Notes: generated from the sequence alone by a model not told the origin. A DNA stretch of 64,000 bases from Eublepharis macularius (GCF_028583425.1 NC_072799.1:90010217-90074216), one strand, 5' to 3'. Positions 32,607-44,529 are shown, counted from the stretch's first letter. A program made the numbers and translations.

Positions 32607-33312
32607 ATTATGTAGTTAAACTTATTTTGCAGCTAGGTTTTTACATTGTCATATGTTTTACATGTTACAGATTTCTGTTTCCTAGATTTCACTTCATGCA
32701 AATTCCTCAGCATATCGAAGGTTATGTTTGCTACTGTCCGTATTTTATACGTTCCTCTTTTTTGAGAGAAAAGGAGATATTGTGCCGTCATATGTAATTT
32801 TCATATGGACCCTCAAATACCTAAAGTGCTGATGGTCTGTCTTGAATTAAGCTGTTTCCCCTTCTGTCTGTCACGTGCCACTTCCTCCTTTTCACAGTCA
32901 CAGGGTAGGCCAGTGGTGGTTCCCCCCTCCTCTATGATTTCTCCTCCTCCTCCTTTTTCCCCTTCATCTTTTTTTCCTTTAATCCCAGTTTTGCAGAGAT
33001 CTGCTCTGCCTTTTTATAATGTCCTTTTGCGGATGGCTCTTTTGGAGTAGAAGAAGAACTATTGCATGAGGCTTATTTAGCTGAGAGTGACCCTGCTCGG
33101 TGTGGGCTCCTGCCCTGTGCATGGAGTGGCCATTCCGTATGTGCCGCTCTCATGATTTGCTGGTTCAGACACCAATGCAGGCAAAAAAGGGCCGGCAGAA
33201 AGGTGAGTGAGCCTTCGTTTTCCTCCTTTCCCACCCCTCTGATATTCATGGTGTTAAGCCTTCCAGGCTTTTCTGTCTTTCATTAAGATGAATTGCTGTA
33301 TATTGCATTATA

Positions 33313-33522
33313 GTAAAAAGTCCAGTGGCACCTTTAAGACTAACCAGCTTTATTGAGGAATAAGATGCCTCTGACACCGCTCTCTTCTGATGATGCATCT
33401 GTTGAGGAGAGCTGTGGTTCTCGAAAGCTTATATGACTCAGTAAAGTTGGTTAGTCTTAAAGGTGCCACTGGGCTTTTTGCTATAATGCAACTACAGACT
33501 AACATGGCTAAGTCCTCTGGAT
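33313..33522 (+). mobile_element. PLE terminal fragment, foldback, decayed hammerhead
   Basis: Inverted arms with ggcacctttaagactaacca at left and gttggttagtcttaaaggtg at right. The core at about 33400 reads CTGTTGA in place of CTGATGA, with GAAAGCTTAT intact. It ends gactaacatggctaag. Confidence 0.65.
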
Positions 33523-33732
33523 ATACATTCCATTGTATATGCATTGACTACATTACAAATCAGAAGGCGGGCACCCTGACCTTGGGTTCTGTTGGTAGTA
33601 GAAACTTTACTTGGATCTCAGGAACTGCAGACTTTGTGAAGGCAGGTGCTTATGCTTTCTGGTGCCTGCTTTGTCTTGTCTTTGAATAATAAACTATGCT
33701 TCAGCTTGCATTTAGTGTTGCTGAACTTCAAG

Positions 33733-33951
33733 TAGGGTTGCCAGCCTCCAGGTAGTGGCTCGAGATCTCCCAGAATTACAACTGGTCTCCAGGCCACAGA
33801 GATCAGTTCACCTGGAGAAAATGGCTACTTTGCGGGGTGGACTCTATGGAATTATGCCACGCCAAGGTCCTTTCCCTCCCCAAACCCCACTTTCTCCAGG
33901 TTTCACCCCCTAGATTTCCAGGAATTTCCCCACTTGTAGCTGGCAACACTA
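33733..33951. repeat. DNA-transposon-like repeat with GGGTTGCCAG/CTGGCAAC ends
   Basis: Begins tagggttgccagcctcc and ends agctggcaacactaac, with the family blocks gatcagttcacctggagaaa and ggaattatgcc inside. Confidence 0.65.
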
Positions 33952-33954
33952 ACT

Positions 33955-35045
33955 TCAGGGTAATGACAATATCATGATATTTTTATGTACTGTGAAGCCT
34001 TGCCTGTGATATATTTGATTTGCATTTTTTCCATATTTTAGAAATACCTAATGCCTCTTAAAACTGTACGTCTGTGTATCTTATGCTGTCTTTGATCTGG
34101 ACTGTTCTCTAATGCATACAAATGTTATGGTCTGTAAAGTGTGTCAAGACTTTTTTTGTGCGTGGGTGGCTGTTCTGTTAAGTTTATTTTAGGACAGTGA
34201 GAAAGTGCACATGTTCAGCCGTGTTTCAAAAAGCAAGGAAACTACAGTTGCAGTCATTTCAGCGTATTTTAGCAGTCTGTAGTAACTTTTTGCTGATACT
34301 GTTACGAAAACAATTCAAAAAGGCCTTGGAAAAACAGCTTCTATTAAGCTTATCTGCCACTACCACAATTGTGTGGACAGCATTTAGAAGCAGAACTTGG
34401 CTAATGTTTACTTAGCTTTAATGTAAAGGAACTCAACATTTAATGTAAAGGAACTTTCCAAGAGGGAACCTTGCCAAAGAGACTGTTTTCCCTTCTTGGC
34501 TGCTGGATAACTTAGATTTCTCAGATCTTTTCTGATACATAATACAGATAACCGCTGATGAAAGCAAGTTCTAGAAGAAATATAAAGAAATATCATAAAA
34601 ATATCATAAAGAACTGTTGATTGTCTATAATATTTTTTGTAGCAAGGTTGTTGCACTTCAGAGGACAGCATGAAAGGACTCGATGCTTTTAAAGGCTATA
34701 TATGGATATAATGCAGTACTGCCTCACCATGCAATAGTGTTATACTCTGTGGGTGAAGTGTCACATAACACTGTCAAACTTGCAGAAAGTAGACTAGGAA
34801 GTAATTTTATTTAATGCCATAAAAGAGTTGTTTGAGGTTAGTTGGGGCACAATCCAATTTATATAAGAACAATTGGTTGCCTTAGAAGCAACTAAGCAGT
34901 GCTTAACTTTCCTGTATGGAAACTTTGGCTGGATGACGCCCATTTTATTTGGACCCCTAAAGAAGCAAGACAAGCCTCTTAAGCAGCTATGTTAGCCCAA
35001 CATAATTAAACACAGAACAAGTAAGAATGGTGCAGGTTTATCTTG
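33955..35045. other. Intronic, no recognised feature
   Basis: No gene or repeat recognised; a 19 bp sequence 'taatgtaaaggaact' is locally duplicated at 34419-34455. Confidence 0.4.
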
Positions 35046-35049
35046 CATC

Positions 35050-35255
35050 CTGACTTGAATGGCCCAGCCTAGTCTGATCTTGTCAGATCCCAGAAGCTAA
35101 GCAGGGTCGGAACTGCATGGTGGTACACGGCCAACGAAGCCCAGGGTTGCTATGCAGAGGCAGGCAGGCAAGTCATCTCCGTGTCTCTTACCTTGACAAA
35201 CCCTTTGGGCGTTGCCAGAAGTCAGCTGTGATTTGACAGCACTTTACACAGAGGT
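35050..35255 (+). repeat. 5S-rRNA-derived SINE (best-preserved copy)
   Basis: The head tgatcttgtcagatcccaga then agctaagcagggtcgg closely follows the internal promoter of 5S rRNA. It continues with gcccagggttgc and ends gttgccagaagtcagctgtg, atttgacagcactt. Confidence 0.8.
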
Positions 35256-36139
35256 TTATCCAAGTAGGCCTCTGGTGAAGGCAGGAAGAAGGAGAAGCTT
35301 TTTCATGTTATCTTTTTCACATTATTCAAACAAAGCTTGTTTTTACGTGACAGCAGGCCTTTAGCTTCTTTGAAACAGAAAGAAAAATCACCAAATGGTT
35401 CTTTAGCCCTTCTGAAGAAGCTAGTTTCCTTTCATTATGTTTGTTTCTATTTCCCCTTCCTTTCACAAGTGACATTGTTACTGTAGCACACATTCTGTTC
35501 TTGCAAAAAGTAGATTAGCAACTAGCCCAGTTCAAAAACCTATATTATTCACCTATATTATTTATGATACCACATTAATTGCTGTACGTATTCAAGCTTA
35601 AATGTTTATTCTGGTATGTTCACTAAGGTCTTCAGGAGCCATTAAAAAGAGATGCTGAGCAGTAGGTTGAATGGGAAGCATGGCAGAGCAGGAATGTTTT
35701 CCCGTGTGCCCTGGTTTCCCAGCTCTTGCACACAATAGACAGAAGGTCATTGCAGGATCCAGTGGACAGATTCTGTTTAGCTGGCTTCCGGATGCTGTTG
35801 TGGGCCTGTCTCTGGGGAAAGATACCCGCCTTTTCCTTGAGGCACTTCCTGTTCTAGTGCTGAATTGAGGCTATGGAAAGTTACCATGTGGACATTTCCT
35901 TAGGCTGGTACACACGTACATTTTACATAATTTAATTTCTCTGATTATTGTCCGTGGAGTATTTGAACCGTTTTCACTATTTGAGATGATACGAGGTAAC
36001 ATGCATGTTGTTGTTTAATGCTGCTACCACTACGTGATAAACAGGCATTGAACTAGCGCTTTGGTCTGTGCATGTTCCTGACATAGTCAAGTGAGGCTTT
36101 TGCAAGTAATAATTTTGCAGGAACATCCATTTTCAATTT

Positions 36140-36537
36140 ATACGGTGAGGCCAAAACAGGTATTCCCCGCTCCCACCCTCTGCCCCTTGCCTCCACTCAC
36201 CGGCCCAGTGGGGGGAAAGATGGGGGAACAGGCCTCCTGGGGTGGCACAATGACATCACTTCCAGGAGTGATGTTATTGCACCGCCCCCGAGAGTGCTCC
36301 TGTGCTTCTCAGTGGGCTAATTTTTGCCCCAAACTGGCTGAATTGGGCCCATTTGGGACACAAATTGCTGAGAAATGTGCACCGGCTCCCGTGCCTGTGC
36401 GATGATATCACTTCCCAGAAGTGACATCATTGCATAGGTGCGGGAGTCCATGTGAGGAGCACCCGGGAAGTGATGAAAGGTAAACACTGGCCACCTCCCG
36501 CTCCTGCTAGGAGGCTAAGGGGACCGGGCATCCCTAG
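36140..36537. repeat. GC-rich CRE/ETS-palindrome repeat
   Basis: Ends with ggggaccgggcatcccta. Holds two copies of the palindrome: atgacatcacttccaggagt (from about 36250) and gatatcacttcccagaagtg (from about 36403). Confidence 0.6.
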
Positions 36538-36539
36538 GT

Positions 36540-37200
36540 ACTGTGAATGTCATCTCCTTCACCGATGCTACCAGTTTCCGGACTGATTATGCTTACGTTT
36601 ACTCTCCCTAACTGTTTCTTCCTGGGCTCATGGGAGCCACATGGATTGGGAGGCTGTAGTGGGGAGTGGCAAGTGACGAAATCACCTTCTCCGCTCTCCC
36701 CTCAGTAAAGAAGGCAGTTTTGTTCCCTCTCTGCGCTGCACCTTGGGACATGTGACCAAGTGGGTCCCATGATCCTAGAAATTAACTTTCCTGGGTTGGA
36801 AAGATTGCTGGTGAGAAGACAACATGAGAAAAGGCCACAGCTGTCAGCGCCTTCCACTGATGGTTCATGGAATCCAAATCAAAATACTTAGGACTTTAAG
36901 GCATAGAAATGTTTGTGTTAATTTCAATGCCTGAAAATATTAATCAAACTATTTAGATTCTGCTTTTCAGTATAAAGCTCCCCATAGAGGTTTGTATCAT
37001 AATAAAAACTCAGCTACAACTTAGAATTGATTCCGTAAATCCAACCATCAGCAAAATCATTCTTCTTCAAAATTCATAAATCAATGCAACAACATCCAAG
37101 CTACCAAGAAGAAACAAGATAAAAGTAACTTAGGAGGATGGTGGCAGAAGCCCACAGCGGGACCAGGAAAAAAGAAACCCAGCGTCTCATCCAAAGCTGT
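36540..37200. other. Intronic, no recognised feature
   Basis: No recognised gene or repeat. Confidence 0.4.
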
Positions 37201-37204
37201 CCTA

Positions 37205-38200
37205 GATAAAGGCAAAAATCCTGAACACACTTGCTAGGGAGTAAGTCCCAGTGAGCTTAATGGGACCTGCTTCTGAATTTAGGATTGTACTGTACAAAGT
37301 TCACAAAACCAAAAGGTCCATTGAAAATTCAGAGCATGTGCATCTACGGGGAGGGAATTCCGTCATCTCGGTGCTACCACCAAAATGGGCTTGTCATATA
37401 CGGACACCAGCTGAACCTTTGATGGCAGCCCCTCGCAAATCACATCCTCATTAGATGACCTTGGCATATGGGCAGGCTCATGCTACAGAAGCCAATCCTG
37501 AAGGTATCCTGGCACCAAATCGTTTAGGTTTTTAAAGGTCAAAACAACCACTTTGACTTGGGCCTAAAAATTAAATGGGAACCAATGAAACTTCATACAA
37601 AACAGGTTGAATGCCACTTAGTTCTGTTCAATCCCCAACCAATAGCGCAGTCTCAAAGCAATAGCGCTTCCATCTTGTCTAGGTTAAGTTTCAGTTTGTT
37701 CACCTTCATCCAATGCATCACTGTGTCTACACACTGGTTCAGTAAGTTCACTGCCTCCTTACGATATAATGTACACAAGAGGTAGAGTTGGGTGTCAGGC
37801 AGGTTCACCCAGCGTTGTCATGTAGATGCTAAATGGGAGCTAGATGGAGCCTTGAGGAACTTCACCAGATTGGGGGAACTGCAGCAATCTGCTAGTCTCA
37901 CCACCTTCTATGACCCATCAGAACCATGTATTATGGTGCCTCCTAATCCCAGCCAGGCAATCCAGAAGAGGACCATGGTCAACGATAATCAAAAGCTGAG
38001 AGGTCCAGGAGAAGTAACAGGATTGAGCTCCCTTCTCTGTATCCAGACCTAAATCCTCAACTAAATGAGGAAGATAGTCTCAGTATTGTACCCAAGCTGA
38101 AAGGCAAACAGATAGGGATCCAGAAACACGGAAGGGTTTGTGATGTTGGCCAAAACTGTCCACAACTCACCAACCATTTGTGTTGGTCCACCTGTGGGGG
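37205..38200 (-). repeat. Old LINE-like remnant, reverse orientation
   Basis: The left part (gagtaagtcccagtgagctt, tgggacctgcttctgaattt) is a widespread amniote-type repeat segment. The remainder (e.g. gtcatgtagatgctaaatgg, gagccttgaggaacttcacc, gctgagaggtccaggagaa) looks like a decayed retroelement. Family assignment is tentative. Confidence 0.35.
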
Positions 38201-38279
38201 TTGAGAAAACAATTTTTGCCTCCTGTACAGGATTGTAGAAATCAGTTGTCAGACACCTGGCAGGCAACAACGCATACCA

Positions 38280-39255
38280 CAATGTGTACTTGAATGCTCT
38301 GTTAAGCTTTGTGGGACAGAAGTTGTACAGATCTTGTTTTCAACAAGTCTCTGCTTTCAAGAAGAATGACCTGCAGTGTGTGACTCTTTTCCTATGGCAA
38401 ACTTTTCATTTACTGGGAATTGATTTTAAAATCTCCAAGAATGTTAGCGTGTGGTACAAATCTTGGTACCCTGGATGTCCCTCTAGCCAATCATGATAAG
38501 AGACACACACGGAGTCCTGTAGATGAAGTAATCTAAAATTGTTTATTAAACAATGGATAAGCGAAGTTAAAAAAGGATAAAAAGGTCTCCTCGTGCCCGA
38601 AGCTCATCAGAGCTACAATAGCAGTACAAAGTAATTAATTAATACCTTTTGGTTAATTATAATATTTGTTATCTTATTGGCTCAAAGAATACAGTGGTCC
38701 CTCATTGGAAGAGGAGGGGGACCACCTGTCATGATACAAGTGTCTAGGAGTATTCTGATTGGAAGATACAACTTAGGTCAACAGCATAGTTACAGCATTA
38801 CAAGATTGCAATTTCTTATCTGTCCTTGGTGTTATCTCTGGAAGGAACATCTTCCTTCCTTTCTCACACATCTCTCTCATGGGCTTCTCATTCATGCCCA
38901 CTCCTTTGGTCAATTGTAACATTTAACAACGGTGCCCCAGTGTCGCTTCTTGCAACCTTGGGGGCTTCAAGTGAGCTGGGGTCTGTGGGTGGAAAACAGC
39001 TGGAATGTGCTTGTGGTTACATTAAGTCCCCCCCCATCTCATTTTTGTGGTTTCTCTTCTCAGCCTTGAGAGATGTTTCCAATCTTAGCTTGATTTCATT
39101 GCTACATTTTGCATAGACAGTTCTTCAAAGGGGATTTCTATATCGAGTAAGTAACAGGTGTCAGGAATCAAACAGGTGCTCCTCTAGCGTATTGAGCACA
39201 ATCTACTGATAGCAAGTGTCACAGTGCTTTGAACTTACTTTTCACAGTGATTTAC
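38280..39255. other. Intronic, possible decayed LTR but unproven
   Basis: 38490-38610 has a reverse-strand polyadenylation-like context (aattgtttattaaacaatgg). I could not find paired LTRs or TG...CA ends. Confidence 0.3.
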
Positions 39256-39357
39256 ATACATTCTGCTTTGGTGTATTGTCGAAGGCTTTCACGGCCGGAG
39301 AACGATGGTTGTTGTGGGTTTTCCGGGCTGTATTGCCGTGGTCTTGGCATTGTAGTT

Positions 39358-39398
39358 CCTGACGTTTCGCCAGCAGCTGTGGCTGGCATCTTCAGAGA
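39358..39398 (-). ncRNA. Hammerhead-ribozyme-like motif (ACGT stem III type), minus strand
   Basis: On the minus strand: TCT, CTGAAGA, T, GCCAGC-loop-GCTGGC, GAA, ACGT, C, AGG. Stem I has one G-U pair. It is the mirror of the plus-strand motif at 39433-39473. Confidence 0.6.
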
Positions 39399-39432
39399 GA
39401 TCTCTGAGAGATCTCTGTCTTTTGGTGCTACA

Positions 39433-39473
39433 CCTCTGAAGATGCCAGCCACAGCTGCTGGCGAAACGTCAGG
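39433..39473 (+). ncRNA. Hammerhead-ribozyme-like motif (ACGT stem III type), plus strand
   Basis: CCT, CTGAAGA, T, GCCAGC/GCTGGC stem II, GAA, self-complementary ACGT, C, AGG. All core positions match the consensus, with an extra nucleotide between A9 and stem II. Identical in layout to 23561-23601. Confidence 0.68.
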
Positions 39474-39599
39474 AACTACAATGCCAAGACCACGGCAATA
39501 CAGCCCGGAAAACCCACAACAACCATCATTCTGCTTTGGTCTTTTGTTTCAAGTTTCATTTTCTTGCAAGTTGCGTTACAAGTTCTACTTTAGCTCCTG

Positions 39600-40530
39600 A
39601 GAATAGTAAAAGTGTATAATACTGAAAGGCACAGAAAGGGTATATAAAATCTCTTTCATTAAATCCATTTCCCACAAGAGGATAAAGTTAATGGGATTGC
39701 TAGTTCCATAGAGTCATTGTGACCTGAAGTCTTGAATCTAAACAGCTGCTGGAATAATCAGGCCCTGTTCAATACAGTATATTGTGTTAAGAAATGGTTC
39801 AAGGGGGGAAAAGGTAGTACCCTCTTCCATTAGAAACACCAGCCCTCAGACTCACCTTGGAGCCAGGTTACGGGCCGTGCAGGGGGAGGAGGGTGGGGAG
39901 GGCATGGCAGCCGCCATGTGCAGTGCGGGGCGGGGAAGCGCAGGTGGCTTGGGAGGCACAGCTGCGCACATCCACTGCAAGCCCTGGGGAGCTGGCCCCC
40001 GCTCCTTAGCACTTGGCTGGCATCCCGGCTAGCCCTTCCTTTTGTCACAACTTTGGAGCGAGCAGGTGGAGTGGGCATTGGGCACCGATCCGTTTTGGGG
40101 GAAACAGGGCCCACGAGCTCAGTTTCCCTATTATGGTGATCCCCTTAAGGGGTCTGGGGCAGCATGGCAGGTGAGACATGGCAGGTGCATGCCCAGCTTG
40201 GAGATCCACCTCACTCCCAGGTGGCAGGGAATCCACACAGGGGGGTTCACCCATGTGGCATCCCACTGACTGACATCCCATGGTCCCCCCCCTCAGCAGA
40301 GGTCTGAGGGGGTGTGGGGGTCATTGGCTGGCAGGCGGGTCAGCTGATGCTCGGATCAGTGCCCTATGCAGCACCAGTGCGCTGCGAACTGTAATATCAA
40401 TAATGTTGTGGCCTCTTTCAATTCCAGCACTGTTGTCTGTTGTGTTTTTGTCACCTTGCCCCACCCCCATCCTCCCCCATCCAGCACTGTCCTGCAAATA
40501 CACTGGGTTGGATTCTATGACACCCCCATC
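39600..40530. other. Intronic, no recognised feature
   Basis: 39840-40300 is moderately GC-rich with chance open frames. No gene domain or repeat family recognised. Confidence 0.4.
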
Positions 40531-40533
40531 CAC

Positions 40534-40755
40534 TAGGGTTGCCAGGTCCAAGTTTGGAAATTCCGGGAGATTTTGGAAGTGGAGCTTGGAGAGGGCGGGG
40601 TTTGGGGGTTGGAGAGGCCTCAGTGGGGTATCATTCCATAGAGTTCACCCTTCAGAGCAGCCATTTTCTCTGGGGGTACTGGTCTCTATTGCCTGGAAAT
40701 CAGTTGTAATTCTGGGAGATTTCCAGCTTTCCACCCAGAGGCTGGCAGCCCTACC
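40534..40755. repeat. DNA-transposon-like repeat with GGGTTGCCAG/CTGGCAGCCCTA ends
   Basis: Begins tagggttgccaggtccaag and ends ggctggcagccctac. Interior blocks match 12918-13129 in reverse (gtatcattccatagagttca, aatcagttgtaattctggga). Confidence 0.7.
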
Positions 40756-41129
40756 CTCCACTAAGGGCCATACTAGACAGGATAGTGTCCTTTGGTCCAC
40801 ACAGGGTTACTATTGCCATTTGAAAGACTAAAATGGGCAATTTAAAATGCTTTGAGGGACAAATTAAGATGAGGTGCTCCTGTCCCCGCCCCCGCCCCCG
40901 CCCCATGACTTTTCAAGTGCTGGAATGGCACGACACCCCTACCGAGTGTCTGTTTCAGTATTTGAAAAGACAGAGGGGGAAACACGGGCCCTCCTCGCAT
41001 CGTTTTTAAACCACCCGTTTTAGGCTTTAAAATGGTGGCTCCACCCACATCTAATCTAGTTTGGCCTTAAGTTTTCCTCCAACAGAGGGAGATTTCCCTC
41101 AGCAAAGTCTCATCAGAGGACGCCATTCT

Positions 41130-41440
41130 CCATTGACAGGAACACACATGGTGCTCGTGCTCCCAGGGGGAGGGGCAACATTACTTCCGGAAGTGATGTC
41201 ATGGGAGCCATGGGAGCATTCTCACACTTTGTTTGGGGCCAATTTGGGCCTCAAACGGGCTGAATCGACCCCATGCAGAGCACGGGAGTGCTTCCATGGC
41301 TGGCATGATGACGTCACTTCTGGAAGTGACATCATCGCCTAAGCCTCAGGGCGAGCGTGAAGAATGACCATGCAAGCAACACGAGGTAAGTGCCAGGTCC
41401 CTCCCCTCCCGCCAAAGAGAATCACAGGATCTATCCCGCT
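41130..41440. repeat. GC-rich CRE/ETS-palindrome repeat
   Basis: Contains cttccggaagtgatgtcatg (41188-41207) and gatgacgtcacttctggaag (41306-41325), the latter with a perfect CRE TGACGTCA. It lacks a clear left end. Confidence 0.55.
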
Positions 41441-41594
41441 GCCTATAGAAAGTTAGTATGTCAAAGAAAAGACCAGGTGATGTGCTGTGTTTCCATAAGT
41501 AGGGAGTTGTTTCTTTTTTTTCATCCTACATATTAGAATCCAGATAAGATCATTTCTTTTCCCAGAACATTTTAATTGGCTATAACTATGTTCA

Positions 41595-41690
41595 CCCTGC
41601 CTTGGGTGGCCCAGGCTAGCCCAATCTTGTCAGATTTCAAAAACTAAGTAGGGTTGGCACTTGTTTTACCAGAACTGGCCTCCTTGCAAT
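41595..41690 (+). repeat. 5S-rRNA-derived SINE fragment
   Basis: ggcccaggctagcccaatct, tgtcagatttcaaaaactaa, gtagggttgg corresponds to the 5S-like head only. Confidence 0.6.
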
Positions 41691-41904
41691 AAATGATTGG
41701 GGGGTGGGGGGTTAGCAAGCAAGGAGAATGGCTATGCAAGAGGCCGGCAACTCTGGGATCTATCACCGGCGTGTACCAGGTCCCTTCCGAAATAGCAAAC
41801 AAGGCTGGTTCTTGAGGTCAAACGATAACTTTTATTAAAGAACAAGATGGCGTGCACATACACTTGCATTACAGGGTAAAAATAATCATACACACACACA
41901 TATA

Positions 41905-42032
41905 ATACCATAGAGTCCACTCTCTGAAGCAGCCATTTTCTCCAGGGGAACTGATCTCTGTCTCCTGGAGATCAGTTGTAATTCTGGGAAATATCCAGCC
42001 ACCACCTGGAAGCTGGCAACCCTACATGACAG
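41905..42032. repeat. Partial GGCAACCCTA-ended repeat
   Basis: cagccattttctccagggga, gagatcagttgtaattctgg and ctggcaaccctac match the right half of the 33733-33951 family in reverse. It directly abuts the next repeat. Confidence 0.55.
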
Positions 42033-42039
42033 GGAGATT

Positions 42040-42464
42040 GGCAACCCTAGTGAACTTTTAGGGGTCGACTGGGAGGTGCATTTTACTTCAGGACACATTC
42101 AATGACTCCCTTAGTAACTGCATACTATTTAGAATGTTGGGCTCAGCCCCAATCAGGCCGCATATGCAAATGACCTTGAAAGGCCAGCCCAATCAGGGAA
42201 GAGTGGCCGAGCTGGCAGTTGGGAGTGGGGGGTGGGAGCAGGCTGCAGCCTGTCAGCCACACAGGGAAGCTGTATCCCTATGGGAAAACACATTTTACCC
42301 TTTTTTACCCCCTTAGGGTGCAAATTTCTTAAAATCCCTTCTTAGTGAGTGAGCCTCTACATTACAAAAGGAACATTCTCCCCAAATGTTACGTTTCTAG
42401 GTCCAGGGGTTTGGGCTGGGCGTTGATGAGTCAGTCAGGACACTTGTCTTTATATATATCGATA
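42040..42464 (+). repeat. Unclassified repeat, copy B
   Basis: Second copy of the 32128-32606 repeat, ending gtctttatatatatcgat. Both copies start at ggcaaccctagtgaac. Confidence 0.65.
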
Positions 42465-42878
42465 TACTTAAAAAGAACGTTAAGCAGTAATTCTCTTGTG
42501 TTGAAATATTGACTGTTTCTATGGCACCTCAGAAAGTCAGAACAGTATCCAAAAAGTCATACAATTTTTTCATTTGTAAAATAAAACCATATGTACCAAA
42601 TGAGGGACATTTTTGGACAGTGTTTCCTTCTGCTAGAAATAGGTGAATGTGTTGTAACTTCTTCTTTTTTGTATCCCATAATACATTAGAACATTTCCTT
42701 TGAATACATTTTTGAACTTCCAGTTAATAACAGCAGTTCTTGCTTAAGTAACATTTTGCTAGAAAGATTTTTATAGAATTTTTTTGTACAAACTAGCAGT
42801 GAACAGAAGAAAGAAGTTTATGATGAATTGGCAGTTGATAGCTAATTAGCATGTTTTTCATTCCTTATAATTATGTGT
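42465..42878. other. Intronic, no recognised feature
   Basis: AT-rich; nothing recognised. Confidence 0.45.
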
Positions 42879-42886
42879 TATAGAGT

Positions 42887-43142
42887 CAGGGCTTTTTTCT
42901 GGGAAATGAGGTGGTGGAACTCAGTGGGTTGCCCTTGGAGAAAATGGTCACATGGCTGGTGGCTCTGCCCCCTGATCTCCAGACAGAGGGGAGTTTAGAT
43001 TGCCCTCTGTGCCGCATGGCGCGGAGGGCAATCTAAACTCCCCTCTATCTGGAGATCAGGGGGCAGGGCCACCAGCCATGTGACCATTTTCAAGAGGTTC
43101 CGGAACTCCGTTCCACCACATTCCCGCTGAAAAAAAGCCCTG
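42887..43142 (+). mobile_element. hAT-type MITE, copy 5
   Basis: Perfect 8 bp TSD tatagagt (42879-42886 and 43143-43150), CAGGGC/GCCCTG ends, full internal hairpin. Confidence 0.92.
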
Positions 43143-43264
43143 TATAGAGTCAAGCTGTTATTTTAGAGTTTGGGCTGTTGGTGTGCTCTGTTGCAGAATT
43201 TGTCCAGTGTTCACCCTCCCATGACTCCTGGCAGAACTTGGCTGCTTGCTTATTGGGATATCTA

Positions 43265-43470
43265 TGCCCCTTTGCTTTTTACCCAGAGTGGTGTACATCA
43301 TTGTTCTCTTTTCCAATTTATCTTCATAATAGCAACCTTGTGAGGTAGGTTAGGTTGAGAGAGAGAGAGAGACTGATGGCCAAAGGTCATCCAGCAAACT
43401 TCCTTGACACATTGGGGGTTTGAACCTGGGTCTGTCAGATCTGGTGTGACACTCTACCATATGTTCCATG
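43265..43470 (-). repeat. MIR-like SINE, reverse orientation
   Basis: Complement of a tail (ttgtgaggtaggttaggttg), the core (ggccaaaggtcatccagcaa) and box B (gggtttgaacctgggtctg). Includes a (GA)n run at about 43360-43373. Confidence 0.6.
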
Positions 43471-43601
43471 TGGTAGTTGTTTGTCACCTTGGTTTCCAAA
43501 TTGCAGCTGGGGACCTACACATTATGTTGTTCTATAATCATGTTCTTTCTAGTCTTCCTCATTCTTGGTACATACTCTCTCAAACTTGGTTTGGTATGAA
43601 C

Positions 43602-43842
43602 CAGGGCTTTTTTCCGGCTGGAACACCGTGGAACGGAGTTCCGGAACCTCTTGAAAATGGTCACATGGCTGGTGGCCCCGCCCCCTGATCTCCAGACAGA
43701 GGGGAGTTGAGATTGCCTTCTGCGCCAATCTAAACTCCCCTCTGTCTGGAGATCAGGGGGTGGGGCCACCAGCCATGTGACCATTTTCTCCAAGAGCAAC
43801 CCACTGAGTTCCACCACCTCTTTTCCAAGAAAAAAAGCCCTG
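43602..43842 (-). mobile_element. hAT-type MITE, copy 6
   Basis: TSD gtatgaac/gtatgatc (43594-43601 and 43843-43850, one mismatch). The loop between the hairpin arms is shortened. Confidence 0.9.
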
Positions 43843-43989
43843 GTATGATCTTAGTAGAAAGAATGCAATCCAGACACATTAGCAAGCTGTCTGAATGGGA
43901 AGGCTGCCAGTTTTAGAAGTTGCTGTTTCTCTCCTCACCATATGCCCCTTTTATATGATTTTAAAAATATATGTATATATAATCGCTAT

Positions 43990-44510
43990 TGTGATATGGT
44001 GCAATAATGGTATAGCAATCTAGTGCCTCAGTCTGCTGGCTCTTCTAAATTCGCAGCTTTCATTAAAAAATTAAGTCTTTTGCCTGTGGAGTTCCAAGGG
44101 GAAAGGCAATTAAAGAATCTCTGCAACAAAAAGAGATAGAAACTTTCCTTTTTAAAAAGAAAGCTGAACATTCGGGGTAAATAGTAGTTTGTAGCAACAG
44201 ATTGTTATAAACTGGGAGCCAGTTTGGTGTAGTGGTTAAGAGTGCGGGACTCTAATCTGGAGAGCAGGGTTTGATTCCTCACTCCTTCACTTGAAGCCAG
44301 CTGGGTGACCTTGGGCTAGTCACGGCTCTCTGGTGCTCTCAGCCCCACCCACCTCACAGGGTGTTTGTTGTGGGGATAATAATGGCATACTTTGTAAACC
44401 GCTCTGAGTGGGCATTAAGTTGTCCTGAAGGGCAGTATATAAATGAAATATTATTATTATTATTATTATAAAGTTGTGCTATAACACGAAAGCAATTACT
44501 GATTTTTAAA
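43990..44510. mobile_element. Foldback element split by a Sauria SINE
   Basis: Relative of 13428-13565. The arms read gtatagcaatcta-type at left and agattgttataaa ... gtgctataac at right. The SINE at 44214-44475 interrupts the right end, so the foldback is older. Confidence 0.45.
44214..44475 (+). repeat. Sauria SINE, full length
   Basis: Starts gggagccagtttggtgtagt, with a box A (tggtgtagtggttaagag) and box B (gggtttgattcct) as in its tRNA-derived head. Then come gccagctgggtgaccttggg, cctcacagggtgtttgttgt and a (att)n tail. The short flanking repeat ttataaa fits a target-site duplication. It is diagnostic for squamates. Confidence 0.85.
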
Positions 44511-44529
44511 TTTTGTTTTGTATTTATTT

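Larger units (their letters stand above)
39273..39527 (+). mobile_element. PLE-like foldback insertion with hammerhead motifs on both strands
   Basis: Flanked by the perfect 13 bp TSD attctgctttggt (39260-39272 and 39528-39540). The two arms are near-perfect inverted copies: cgatggttgttgtgggtttt is mirrored by aaaacccacaacaaccatc, and the gtattgccgtggtcttggca block is mirrored in the right arm. The centre carries repeated gagatctctgtct. Confidence 0.8.

Noticed and set aside
33062..33286. Short frame with a Cys/His-containing start, considered as an exon
   Set aside because: No splice sites or homology recognised and only 74 codons; most likely chance.
35050..35255. Possible 5S rRNA gene
   Set aside because: Only the 5S promoter-like portion is present, it is diverged, and it continues into a shared SINE tail; several other copies show the same chimera.
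38490..39040. Possible solo LTR of an endogenous retrovirus (also 3220-3260, 7700-7920, 41745-41900)
   Set aside because: Reverse-strand AATAAA-like contexts are present, but no TG...CA ends, target-site duplication or second copy could be matched.
40280..40831. Open frame of 183 codons
   Set aside because: Its second half reads through a dispersed repeat (40534-40755), and the first half shows no domain or codon pattern of a gene.
44214..44290. Possible tRNA gene (box A and box B present)
   Set aside because: It does not fold as a full tRNA and is followed by the Sauria SINE body.
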